Shown one piece after another: positions 1 to 7,572 of a DNA stretch of 16,636 nt; the stretch's first letter is position 1; each line of letters opens with the position of its first letter. A model generated the notes under the pieces. It had not been told where the DNA came from and searched no databases. It saw nothing but the letters and a program-made list of their open reading frames with translations. The DNA is from Hydrogenothermus sp964516095 (GTDB taxonomy: Bacteria > Aquificota > Aquificia > Aquificales > Hydrogenothermaceae). Location of the stretch: positions 1 through 16,636 of the forward strand of contig CAZEYS010000032.1 in the NCBI GenBank assembly GCA_964516095.1, in the 5' to 3' direction. The position numbers and the translations under genes were made by a program.

Positions 1-372
1 GAAGTAGAAACTCAAAAAAGTTTTGATGAAGTTGTATCGAAAGTTGAACAGGTATGTAAAGAAAATAAATTTGGAGTTTTAAAAACTTATGAATTTCATA
101 AACTCTTAGAAGAAAAAGGTCATCCAATATCGAAAAGAATAACTGTGTTTGAAATATGTAATCCGGCTTTTGCAAAAGATATGATAGAGCAGGAAAGTTT
201 AATTTCAAACTTTATGCCCTGTAAGATAACTGTAATAGAAGAAGACAATAATGTAAAAATTTCAACTTATAATGTGAATAAACTTGTTGAACAGTTTGAC
301 AATCCAAAGGCTAAAGAAATATCAGAAGAAGTTAAAAAGGTTATAGATAACATTATTAAAGAATTAACTTAA
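1..372 (+). CDS. DUF302 domain protein (5'-truncated by window edge)
   Basis: The reading frame is open from base 1 to a TAA at 370-372, giving 123 visible residues with no convincing start, so the N-terminus lies upstream. The fragment looks like a DUF302 domain: a helix at the left (SFDEVVSKVEQVCKENKFGV), then the family landmarks ICNP (Cys53 of the fragment) and MPCKITV (Cys74), then an acidic turn and a C-terminal helix. The molecular function of DUF302 proteins is not established. The two spaced cysteines could bind a metal or form a thiol pair, which is inference. The stop is 11 bp before the next gene and an AGGAG-type site lies in the gap, so it is probably co-transcribed with the metal-efflux genes that follow. 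A GTG at 145 could be mistaken for a start, but it falls inside the conserved domain. Confidence 0.8.
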   Translation, partial: EVETQKSFDEVVSKVEQVCKENKFGVLKTYEFHKLLEEKGHPISKRITVFEICNPAFAKDMIEQESLISNFMPCKITVIEEDNNVKISTYNVNKLVEQFDNPKAKEISEEVKKVIDNIIKELT

Positions 373-383
373 AGGAGAAAATA

Positions 384-779
384 ATGAGAGTTGTAAAGTA
401 TATTTTCCCATTTTTTATAGTGTCCTTATTGGTTGCACTTTCCTGTCAGCAGAAAGCAGCGTTTAAAAAAGAGCTTGTTTCAGGTGGATATAAAGCAGTA
501 ATACTCTCAGACCAGCCTCCTCATGTTGGAATAAATATATGGAAGATAAAAATATACAAACCAGATGGAAAACTTTTAACTGGAGCTAATGTTAGTGTTA
601 ATGGTTATATGCCCCCAATGCCAGGAATGCCTGAAATGAGTTTCGATTATCCCGTTGAGGATAAAGGATCATACTATGAAGCTAAGGTTAACCTTTCTAT
701 GGCAGGAACATGGCAAATAACTATTACAGCAGAAAAAGGCAATCAGAAAGTATCGTTTAAATTTGGATTTACATTATAG
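384..779 (+). CDS. YtkA-like (FixH-related) lipoprotein with Met-rich motif
   Basis: This is a 131-aa exported protein. A basic start (MRVVK) is followed by a hydrophobic segment (about 6-19) and a lipobox-like ALSC with Cys21 as the probable lipidated residue, so it should sit in the periplasm anchored to a membrane. Residues about 35-131 form a beta-rich domain matching the YtkA-like/FixH pattern, with a Met-rich loop (M76, M79, M82, M85, spaced every third residue around prolines) and the SMAGTW motif at 105-110. Proteins of this type often sit beside metal-efflux or oxidase genes, and the methionine array is a plausible Cu(I)/Ag(I) ligand set. By position it could play the role CusF has in E. 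coli, although it is not a CusF homologue; this is inference. It has a clear AAAGGAG site just upstream and lies 10 bp before the repressor gene. Confidence 0.8.
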   Translation: MRVVKYIFPFFIVSLLVALSCQQKAAFKKELVSGGYKAVILSDQPPHVGINIWKIKIYKPDGKLLTGANVSVNGYMPPMPGMPEMSFDYPVEDKGSYYEAKVNLSMAGTWQITITAEKGNQKVSFKFGFTL

Positions 780-782
780 GAG
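778..782 (+). promoter_or_regulatory. Shine-Dalgarno site deciding the TTG start of the BlaI-like gene
   Basis: AGGAG overlaps the TAG stop of the lipoprotein gene and lies 7 bp before the TTG at 790. An ATG at 783-785 is in another frame and opens only six codons, so TTG is the only start that fits both the site and the reading frame. Confidence 0.65.
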
Positions 783-789
783 ATGAAAA

Positions 790-1212
790 TTGGATTTTTT
801 TAAAAAAGGATTAAGAAGCTTAAGATTAAAAGGTAGTAAACCTTCCCCTTTCGGTGAACTTGAAGAAAAAGTGATGAATATAATATGGGATAAAAAAAGT
901 GCAACTGTATCACAGGTAAAAGAAGCTTTAAAAGATAAGTTTGCTTACACTACTATAATGACAGTAATGGACAGACTTTATAAAAAAGGTATATTACAGA
1001 GAGAAAAAGAAGGAAAAGGTTATAGATACTACCCAACTCTAACAAAAGAAGAGTTTGAAAAAGAGCTCGCAAAAAAGGTAGTAAAGGAAATAATAAGAGA
1101 AAAACCATCTACAGTGGTTTCAGCGTTTGAAGGAGTTATAGAAGAACTACCAGAAGAGGAAATACGAAAGATTAAAAGCTTGATAGAAAAAAGGCTCAAA
1201 GATGAAAAATAA
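790..1212 (+). CDS. BlaI/MecI/CopY-family transcriptional repressor
   Basis: This 140-aa protein has the BlaI family winged helix at about residues 20-83: GELEEKVMNIIWDKKSATVSQV, then TTIMTVMDRLYKKGIL (recognition helix), then the wing GKGYRYYP. A C-terminal helical dimerisation region follows (about 86-138). The family binds DNA as a dimer and represses antibiotic-resistance or copper-efflux operons. The Cys-rich metal site at the C-terminus of CopY is absent; there is no cysteine at all, so direct metal sensing in that way is unlikely. Residues VVSAFEG (109-115) align by eye with the S. aureus BlaI stretch cleaved between Asn101 and Phe102, so release by proteolysis is plausible. The partner protease gene overlaps its 3' end by 11 bp. 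A basic extension of about 18 residues before the winged helix is unusual. TTG start. Confidence 0.88.
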   Translation: MDFFKKGLRSLRLKGSKPSPFGELEEKVMNIIWDKKSATVSQVKEALKDKFAYTTIMTVMDRLYKKGILQREKEGKGYRYYPTLTKEEFEKELAKKVVKEIIREKPSTVVSAFEGVIEELPEEEIRKIKSLIEKRLKDEK

Positions 1213-1978
1213 ATATTTTGTATACAGTCTTTTGCTAATAACTATTTATTTGTATCTGTATATAAGTCTTTTAAAGAATGTAAATTTATGGATTTATGAT
1301 TTAAAAGCCTGTTTTTCAGTAATGAATTTTACAGATTTTTTGGAAAATCATCTAAATGTATTTTTCTATCTACTTCTAACTTCTGTTATGTCTATTTTTT
1401 TGATTAAAGCTTCTGTTAATCTTTTTAAAGATATTTTTACAGGTTTTCAGCTTTTAAATGCTTTAAAAAAGATAAAATCAAAACAGTATAAGAATTTATA
1501 TCTAATAAAAGACGAAACTGTCATAGCCTTTAATATGTTTAATAAAATCTTTATTTCAGAGGGAGCATTAAAAAAACTATCTAAAGATAGCTTAAAAGCC
1601 ATTTTTTATCATGAAATAGGGCATTTGAAAAACTTTCATAGCCTTAAGCTGTTAATAATTAACTTTAGTTATAATTTGCTTTTTCTACCACAAAAAAAAG
1701 AATTTCTAAAAAATGCCTTACTTGAACTTGAAGTTGAGGCTGATAAAAATGCTCTAAAATTCATAACAATGGAAAATCTAGCATATACACTTTTAAATAT
1801 AAAAGAGATGAGAAACAGTAATTTAATGATGAACACTTTCACACTTGATAGGTTACAGATACACTTTCATGAGAAAAAAATAGAGCTTTCAAAGTTTTAC
1901 TATTTAGTATTAATTTTCATCTTTTTAGCTACTGTTATTGTAAATGTATATAGAACGTGCTTCTGTGGGTTAATGTAA
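1202..1978 (+). CDS. M56-family (BlaR1/MecR1-like) membrane zinc metalloprotease
   Basis: This 258-aa integral membrane protein has a zinc protease motif HEIGH (137-141) and a downstream ELEVEAD (175-181) supplying the third ligand and AD signature, the layout of the BlaR1/MecR1 protease domain. Hydrophobic helices lie at about 5-24, 52-72 and 233-249, with another hydrophobic stretch at about 148-163. Unlike BlaR1 it has no penicillin-binding sensor domain: the chain stops nine residues after the last helix, in RTCFCGLM. The positive-inside rule places the protease loop in the cytoplasm and both the 25-50 loop (ACFSVM) and the C-terminal tail in the periplasm, so all three cysteines (37, 253, 255) would be periplasmic. 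The probable job is to sense a periplasmic signal and cleave the BlaI-like repressor encoded just upstream. Its TAA overlaps the next ATG by one base. The fold is clear; the ligand is inferred. Confidence 0.82.
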   Translation: MKNKYFVYSLLLITIYLYLYISLLKNVNLWIYDLKACFSVMNFTDFLENHLNVFFYLLLTSVMSIFLIKASVNLFKDIFTGFQLLNALKKIKSKQYKNLYLIKDETVIAFNMFNKIFISEGALKKLSKDSLKAIFYHEIGHLKNFHSLKLLIINFSYNLLFLPQKKEFLKNALLELEVEADKNALKFITMENLAYTLLNIKEMRNSNLMMNTFTLDRLQIHFHEKKIELSKFYYLVLIFIFLATVIVNVYRTCFCGLM

Positions 1979-3195
1979 TGAGAAAATATATTTTTTGGCT
2001 TTTATTACTACCGTTTATAGTATATGCCGAAAGCATAGAAGAATTAATAGAAAAAGCTATCCATAACAATCCCAGACTTAAAGCGATTGAAAATCAGCTA
2101 AAAGCATATAAGCAAAAGCAAGTGTATGAAGGAAGTTTACAAGACCCTGTTGTAAATATTTCTCTCAACGATATACAGCTTTTTTATAAACCATTATCCA
2201 GAAACATAGAACCTATGCAGACTTTTAACATTGGTTTATCCCAAAAAGTACCGTGGCTAAAAAAGTTAAAGATAAAAAGGAAAATAGTAAAAAATATGTA
2301 TGAAGAAACCTTTTATAAACTTCAGAATGAAAAACTTAACATTATATTCAATATATATACAACTGCGTTTAGATACTGGCAGATAAAAGAAAAATTAAAA
2401 ATAGTCAAAGACTATAAAAATGTTGCAAGGCATTTGATAGATTTTTCAAATACCCTTTACAGTGTTGGTAAAGTATCCCAAACAGCAGTATTTAATGCCT
2501 ATACATTTTATTCAAAACTTCTAATAAAAGAAGAAAATCTAAAACAGCAACGCAAAAGCCTTATAGAGAGATTAAAATATTTGAGCTACTCAGACATAAA
2601 AGAAGTATCCATAAAACCTAAAAAGCCCTTTAAGATATCTGAAGATAGTAAATACATCAAAAAAGCTTATGCAAATAATCCATTTCTTTTAATATTTAAA
2701 ACAAAAGAGAAGGAAAGCTTAGAAAGATTAAAACTTGCAAAACTTGGATATAAACCAGACTTTAAGTTTTTTGCAAGTTATTCATACAGGCAGGGTTTTA
2801 GAGATTATGTATCGTTTGGAGTAAGTTTTAATATTCCTGCGTGGAAAAAATATAGACAGGATAAAAAGGTTTTAGAAGAAGTATTTTTATTAAGTAAGAT
2901 AAAGAAAGAACTACAGGATGCAAAAAATAAAGTTCAATTTGAGATAAAGGACACTTTGTATAGGATAAATTCGTTATACGAAACCTATAAAATACTAAAT
3001 GATTATCTTTTGCCCCAAAACCAGAATGTTTATGAAAGTGTTATATCTGAGTATCAGGTAGGAAAGAAAAATATCTTTGATGTATTAACATCTTTAAATC
3101 AAATTCTTGATGTGAAATTAAAGCTTATAGATGAAACTGCAGATTACAATATAGCCCTTAAAAAGTTAATGAAGCTAACAGGAGAACTAAAATGA
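1978..3195 (+). CDS. TolC-family outer-membrane channel of the efflux system (CusC-like)
   Basis: The protein has 405 aa from the ATG at 1978, which overlaps the preceding stop as TAATG and gives a clean signal peptide (MRKYIFWLLLLPFIVYA, cleavage before ESIEE). A GTG at 1957 in frame would add seven residues ahead of the signal peptide and is less likely. The mature part has the TolC-family pattern: SIEELIEKAIHNNPRLKAIE at the start, long helices forming coiled coils, two structural halves, a short beta segment (about 265-290, FKFFASYSYRQ then VSFGVSFNIP), and the closing YQVGKKNIFDVLTSLNQ motif. It should form the outer-membrane duct through which the adaptor and RND pump expel substrate. 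Overlap with both neighbours indicates translational coupling. It is shorter than E. coli CusC and lacks a lipobox. Confidence 0.87.
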   Translation: MRKYIFWLLLLPFIVYAESIEELIEKAIHNNPRLKAIENQLKAYKQKQVYEGSLQDPVVNISLNDIQLFYKPLSRNIEPMQTFNIGLSQKVPWLKKLKIKRKIVKNMYEETFYKLQNEKLNIIFNIYTTAFRYWQIKEKLKIVKDYKNVARHLIDFSNTLYSVGKVSQTAVFNAYTFYSKLLIKEENLKQQRKSLIERLKYLSYSDIKEVSIKPKKPFKISEDSKYIKKAYANNPFLLIFKTKEKESLERLKLAKLGYKPDFKFFASYSYRQGFRDYVSFGVSFNIPAWKKYRQDKKVLEEVFLLSKIKKELQDAKNKVQFEIKDTLYRINSLYETYKILNDYLLPQNQNVYESVISEYQVGKKNIFDVLTSLNQILDVKLKLIDETADYNIALKKLMKLTGELK

Positions 3196-4382
3196 AAAAA
3201 GCTGTAAAAGTTCTAATTTTAATTTTAATTGCTTTTTTAGGGGGAGTTTCAGTAGCTTTGTTTGTCAATAAAAGTGATTTGCTTGAATATTGGTTAAAAA
3301 GATTAATAGAACCAGAAGAAAGACCGGTATACTCTAAAGACCTTCCTAAACCTACAACCAGACCAATAAACGCCTATTCTGTGGAACAATTATTTAACAT
3401 AGATACTACAGTAGTAAGAAGGATAAACCTTACCAAAACTATAGAAACTTATGCTGATGTGGTACATCCTGAAAATGACCTTAAAGATATAACCTTTAAG
3501 ATAAATGGATATGTTGAAAAGCTTTATGCAGATTTTACAGGGAAATATGTAAAAAAAGGTGAGCCTCTTGTGAAAATTTATAGTCCTGAACTTGTTTCGG
3601 CACAGGAAGAATTTCTCAGAGCCTATGATTATTTGAATAAAATAAAAAATTCCTCAGATACAACATTAAAAAAGTCTGCTCAGGAGCTATACGATGCTGC
3701 ATATAAAAGACTTCTTTACTGGGATATTACCAAAAAACAGATAGAAAATCTAAAAAAAACCCATAAAGTTTTCAAAACAATGACCCTGTATTCTCCATAT
3801 GATGGCTGGATAATGGAAAAGTATGTTTATCTTGGGTCACGAGTTGAAGCAGGAAAACCATTGTTTAGAATAGCTAAACACAAAAAATTATGGTTATTGG
3901 TCAAAATCTATGAACAGGATTTACCTTTTATCAAGGTAGGTGAACACATAGATATACGGTTTGAAGCATATCCAGACAAAATTATACATGGAAAGATTGA
4001 TTATATTTACCCTATGATGGATTTCAAAAATAGAACTTTAAACGTAAGAGTTGTTATAGATAATAAAAACTATCAATTCTTTCCAGGAATGTACTCAAAA
4101 GTGTTCTTAAAAATACCTTTAGGTAAAGTTCTCGCTCTTCCGGAAACTGCGGTTCTGGATACAGGAAAAAGACAGATAGTATTCTGGGAAAGAGAAAAAG
4201 GTCTTTTTGAACCTGTATTTATAAAAGTTGGAAGATATGTGGATGGATATTATGAAATTAAGAAAGGAGTGCATGAAGGTATGGTTGTTGCAAACTCTTC
4301 ACTGTTCCTTTTAGATGCAGATGCCCAGCTTAGAGGAAAATACAAAACTTCATTTACTAAACACCAGATGCATCATCATTAA
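3192..4382 (+). CDS. RND efflux periplasmic adaptor (CusB-like membrane fusion protein)
   Basis: This 396-aa protein overlaps the TolC-like gene by four bases (ATGA). An N-terminal hydrophobic segment (about 5-25) exports or anchors it. Landmarks of CusB-type adaptors follow: a half lipoyl domain ending GEPLVKIYSPELVSAQEEFL, a helical hairpin, the second lipoyl half (LYSPYDGWIMEKYVYLG to LFRIAKH), a beta-barrel domain (LWLLVKIYEQDLPFIKVGE), and a membrane-proximal domain with LPETAVLDTGKRQIVFW. It bridges the inner-membrane pump and the outer-membrane channel. The N-terminal stretch (about 26-75) has no methionine or cysteine, so the CusB-type N-terminal copper-transfer site and a heavy-metal-binding domain are missing. 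Instead the chain ends in KHQMHHH (390-396), a possible metal-binding tail. Assignment to the family is firm; metal handling by the tail is inference. Confidence 0.9.
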   Translation: MKKAVKVLILILIAFLGGVSVALFVNKSDLLEYWLKRLIEPEERPVYSKDLPKPTTRPINAYSVEQLFNIDTTVVRRINLTKTIETYADVVHPENDLKDITFKINGYVEKLYADFTGKYVKKGEPLVKIYSPELVSAQEEFLRAYDYLNKIKNSSDTTLKKSAQELYDAAYKRLLYWDITKKQIENLKKTHKVFKTMTLYSPYDGWIMEKYVYLGSRVEAGKPLFRIAKHKKLWLLVKIYEQDLPFIKVGEHIDIRFEAYPDKIIHGKIDYIYPMMDFKNRTLNVRVVIDNKNYQFFPGMYSKVFLKIPLGKVLALPETAVLDTGKRQIVFWEREKGLFEPVFIKVGRYVDGYYEIKKGVHEGMVVANSSLFLLDADAQLRGKYKTSFTKHQMHHH

Positions 4383-4393
4383 AGGGTAAAAAG

Positions 4394-7300
4394 ATGATAG
4401 AAAGAATTATAGAATGGTCAGTAAAAAATAAGATAATAGTTTTATCTTTTCTTTTGATTTTAGTTGGAGCCTCTTTTTGGGCTTTGAAAAATACTCCTTT
4501 AGATGCTATACCTGACCTATCTCCACCTCAGGTTATAATTTATACAAAATGGCCAGGTCAATCACCTTCTGTCATAGAAGACCAGATTACATATCCAATA
4601 GTTTCTACGCTTCTGTCGGCTCCAAACATTGAAACAGTGAGAGGTGTATCTTCTTTTGAAACATCCAGAATTTATGTAATATTTAAAGAAAACACTGATA
4701 TATACTGGGCAAGAAGTAGAGTATTAGAATATCTATCTCAAATAAAAGACAAACTGCCGAAAGGAGCCCAAATCACAATAGGACCTGATGCTACAGGAGT
4801 AGGCTGGGTCTATGAATACGCCCTTTACTCCCAAAAAAGAAATCTCTGGCAACTTAGAACCTTACAAGATTGGTACTTAAAATACGCTCTTTTAGGAGTA
4901 GACGGAGTTGCTGAAGTTGCCTCAGTTGGTGGATTTGTTAAAGGATATCAGATAACTGTAGACCCTCAAAAACTCAGAATTTATGATTTATCGATAAAAG
5001 ACATCTTAAAAACAATAAAAAACAACAATAATGACGTCGGTGGTAGAGTTATTGAAAAAAATGGATTTGAGTACATAATCCAAGGGTTAGGATATATAAA
5101 GAATATCAATGAAATTAGCAATTTAACTATAAAGATAGACAAAAATGCTGTTCCTATCAGGATAAAGGATGTGGCTAAAGTGGAATTAGTTCCAATGCCA
5201 AGAAGAGGACTTGTTGACCTGAACGGACTTGGTGAAGTTGTAGGTGGAATTGTAGTAATGAGATTTGGTGAAAACGCCTATCAAGTTATAAAGAAAGTAA
5301 AAGAAAAACTTAAAGAAATATCAAAAAGTCTGCCAGAAGATATAAAGATAATACCTACCTATGATAGGTCTCAATTAATAGAAAAAGCTATTTCTACGTT
5401 AAAAAGAGCACTTTTTGAAGAGAGTTTTATAGTTGCTATTGTTGTTATGATTTTTTTACTTCATTTTAGAAGTTCTTTAGTCATAATACTTACTCTTCCG
5501 CTTGCTGTTTTGTTTGGATTTTTATTTATGAAGCTCTTAGGAATAACCTCCAACATAATGTCCTTAGGTGGAATAGCGATTGCTATTGGCGCTCTTGTTG
5601 ATGGAGCAATAGTCATGGTAGAAAATGCCCACAAGTTTTTGGAAAAAGTTAAAAAAGAAAAAGGAGCTTTGTCTGAAGCTGACAGGGTTAAAGCAATAAT
5701 AGAAGCATCAAAACAAGTAGGTAAACCTATATTCTTTGCACTGCTTATTATAGTTGTTTCATTTTTGCCTGTTTTTGCTCTTACAGGTCAGGAAGGACTT
5801 CTTTTTAAACCACTTGCATACACTAAAACATTTACAATGTTAAGTGCATCTATACTTGCTATAACTGTCGTTCCTATATTTATGGTATGGTTTATAAAGG
5901 GGAAAATAATTCCAGAAACAAAAAATCCTATAAACTGGGTATTGATAAAACTGTACTCGCCATTAATTAAAATTTCATTAAAGTTAAGATATGCTATATT
6001 GATAATCACCATTCTTGCAATATCAGCTATTTATCCGTTATACAAAAAACTGTCCTGGGAATTTATGCCTATGATAAACGAAGAAACATTTATGTATATG
6101 CCTGTGACACCTTTTGGAATTTCTGCAGATGAGGCAAGAAAAATCACTCAACTTACAGACAAGATAATAGCCTCTTTTCCAGAAGTTGATACAGTGTTTG
6201 GAAAAGCTGGAAGAGCAGACACTGCAACAGATCCAGCTCCTCTATCTATGATAGAAACAATAATAACATTCAAACCCAAAAAGTATTGGAGAGAGGGGGA
6301 GACTTATCAAAGCCTGATGCAGGAAATGGAGGCCAAACTAAAAGTACCTGGATTAACAAACAGCTGGACATATCCAATAAGAGGAAGAATAGATATGCTT
6401 TTAACTGGTATAAGAACTCCTCTTGGAATAAAACTGTACGGTGATGATCTGAATAAACTTCAAAAAGTAGCCGAGAGTATAGAAAAGAAACTGCAAAACA
6501 TGCCAGAAAGTCTTTCAGTTTTTGCCGATAGAGTGGCAAATGGCTATTATTTAAACATAAAAATTGATAAAAATAAGCTTGCAAGATACGGATTAAATGC
6601 TGAAGACGTAGAAAGAGTTATACAGGTAGCTATAGGAGGAATACCTGTTTCCACATTTTATAAAGGATTAGAAAGATATCCTATTATTATAAGATTTCCT
6701 TATGACTACAGAACAAATGTAGAAGCCATCAAAAATATAGTTATACCAACTCCTTTTAATAGAGGAATACCTCTAAAAGCTATAGCTAATGTTTATCTTG
6801 ATGAACAGCCTTCAGTGATAAAATCAGAAAAAGGTATGAAAGTTGTTTATATATACCTAACTCCTCAACCTGATGTAGCTCCAGAAGATTATGTGAAAAA
6901 AGCTCAGCAGGTACTTAAAAGTATAAATTTACCTCCAGGATATTTTATAGAATGGGCTGGACAAAGCCAGTATTTAAAACATGCAAAAGAAAGATTAAAA
7001 TTTGTAATACCTCTCAGTATTCTAATAATTTTTGTTTTGGTTTACATCGTGTTCAAAAACCTAACAAACACTCTTATAGTTCTTCTTTCTTTACCATTTG
7101 CAGTGCTTGGAGGTCTATGGTATGTAAGTTATTTACATTTTAATATGAGTATAGCTGTGGTAGTTGGGTTCTTAGCACTTTTAGGGGTTGCAGCAGAAAC
7201 AGCGATAGTTATGGTTCTATACATAGAAAATGCAGTAAAAAATAAGAAAGAAAAATACAAGAAACTAACTAAAAAACAGTTCTTTGAAGCAATATATGAA

Positions 7301-7504
7301 GGCTCAGTTTTACGGGTAAGACCCAAAATGATGACTGTTGCAACTATACTGGCAGGTTTAATTCCACTAATGTATATATCGGGTGTAGGCTCAGAAGTAA
7401 TGCAGAGAATAGCTGCCCCAATGATAGGAGGTATTATCTCATCTGCCATACTTACTTTAATAATAATACCTTCAATATACGCTATTTTCAGAAAACCTTC
7501 GTAA
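4394..7504 (+). CDS. cusA: CusA-like heavy-metal RND efflux pump, probable Cu(I)/Ag(I)
   Basis: This 1036-aa inner-membrane proton-driven pump has the usual HME-RND length and architecture: helix 1 at about 13-31, a large periplasmic loop, helices from about 343 to 500, a second periplasmic loop, and closing helices from about 865. The key helix-4 signature AIGALVDGAIVMVENAHKFLE lies at about 396-416 with Asp403 and Glu410, closest to the HME-4 (monovalent copper/silver) pattern; the Zn/Co/Cd classes differ here. The three methionines that bind Cu(I)/Ag(I) in E. coli CusA (573, 623, 672) have counterparts at M569 (MYMP), M619 (PLSMIET) and M668 (RIDMLLTG), with the same 50- and 49-residue spacing. 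It follows the adaptor gene by 11 bp and is the last gene of the operon. The pump class is certain. Copper/silver specificity is well supported by the triad but inferred. Confidence 0.92.
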   Translation: MIERIIEWSVKNKIIVLSFLLILVGASFWALKNTPLDAIPDLSPPQVIIYTKWPGQSPSVIEDQITYPIVSTLLSAPNIETVRGVSSFETSRIYVIFKENTDIYWARSRVLEYLSQIKDKLPKGAQITIGPDATGVGWVYEYALYSQKRNLWQLRTLQDWYLKYALLGVDGVAEVASVGGFVKGYQITVDPQKLRIYDLSIKDILKTIKNNNNDVGGRVIEKNGFEYIIQGLGYIKNINEISNLTIKIDKNAVPIRIKDVAKVELVPMPRRGLVDLNGLGEVVGGIVVMRFGENAYQVIKKVKEKLKEISKSLPEDIKIIPTYDRSQLIEKAISTLKRALFEESFIVAIVVMIFLLHFRSSLVIILTLPLAVLFGFLFMKLLGITSNIMSLGGIAIAIGALVDGAIVMVENAHKFLEKVKKEKGALSEADRVKAIIEASKQVGKPIFFALLIIVVSFLPVFALTGQEGLLFKPLAYTKTFTMLSASILAITVVPIFMVWFIKGKIIPETKNPINWVLIKLYSPLIKISLKLRYAILIITILAISAIYPLYKKLSWEFMPMINEETFMYMPVTPFGISADEARKITQLTDKIIASFPEVDTVFGKAGRADTATDPAPLSMIETIITFKPKKYWREGETYQSLMQEMEAKLKVPGLTNSWTYPIRGRIDMLLTGIRTPLGIKLYGDDLNKLQKVAESIEKKLQNMPESLSVFADRVANGYYLNIKIDKNKLARYGLNAEDVERVIQVAIGGIPVSTFYKGLERYPIIIRFPYDYRTNVEAIKNIVIPTPFNRGIPLKAIANVYLDEQPSVIKSEKGMKVVYIYLTPQPDVAPEDYVKKAQQVLKSINLPPGYFIEWAGQSQYLKHAKERLKFVIPLSILIIFVLVYIVFKNLTNTLIVLLSLPFAVLGGLWYVSYLHFNMSIAVVVGFLALLGVAAETAIVMVLYIENAVKNKKEKYKKLTKKQFFEAIYEGSVLRVRPKMMTVATILAGLIPLMYISGVGSEVMQRIAAPMIGGIISSAILTLIIIPSIYAIFRKPS

Positions 7505-7505
7505 T

Positions 7506-7534
7506 TTGAAATTTTCATTTATAATTCATATTTT
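7506..7534 (+). promoter_or_regulatory. Candidate sigma-70-type promoter for uvrA
   Basis: TTGAAA (7506-7511) lies 17 bp from TATTTT (7529-7534), giving a start near 7541 and a leader of about 30 nt before the uvrA ATG. The boxes match 5/6 and 4/6 to consensus. In DNA this AT-rich such matches are common, so this is only a candidate; a lone TATAAT at 7520-7525 has no partner box. Confidence 0.3.
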
Positions 7535-7572
7535 ATCTTTTTAGACAACACAACTACAATTATGAGGTTTAA

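Noticed and set aside
145..147. GTG at 145 as the start of the first gene
   Set aside because: The frame is open to base 1 and the upstream residues fit the DUF302 N-terminal helix, so the gene is truncated by the window, not short.
1217..1230. TGTATACA palindrome as an internal CopY/BlaI operator
   Set aside because: It lies inside the M56 coding sequence, lacks the full TACA-N2-TGTA layout, and such AT palindromes are frequent here.
1957..1977. GTG at 1957 as start of the TolC-like gene
   Set aside because: It would place seven residues before a well-formed signal peptide; ATG 1978 couples to the upstream stop as TAATG.
1202..1978. Reading the BlaI-M56 pair as a beta-lactam resistance locus
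   Set aside because: The M56 protein has no penicillin-binding sensor domain and no beta-lactamase or PBP2a gene is near; the operon encodes metal efflux.
7129..7518. Long open frames on the strand opposite the RND pump and uvrA
   Set aside because: They lie antisense to strongly conserved genes, have no ribosome sites or family features, and are expected shadows in AT-rich coding DNA.
7505..7545. Intrinsic terminator after the RND pump gene
   Set aside because: The only inverted repeat is TGAAA-T-TTTCA, with a 1-nt loop and no proper T-run after it; not a credible hairpin.
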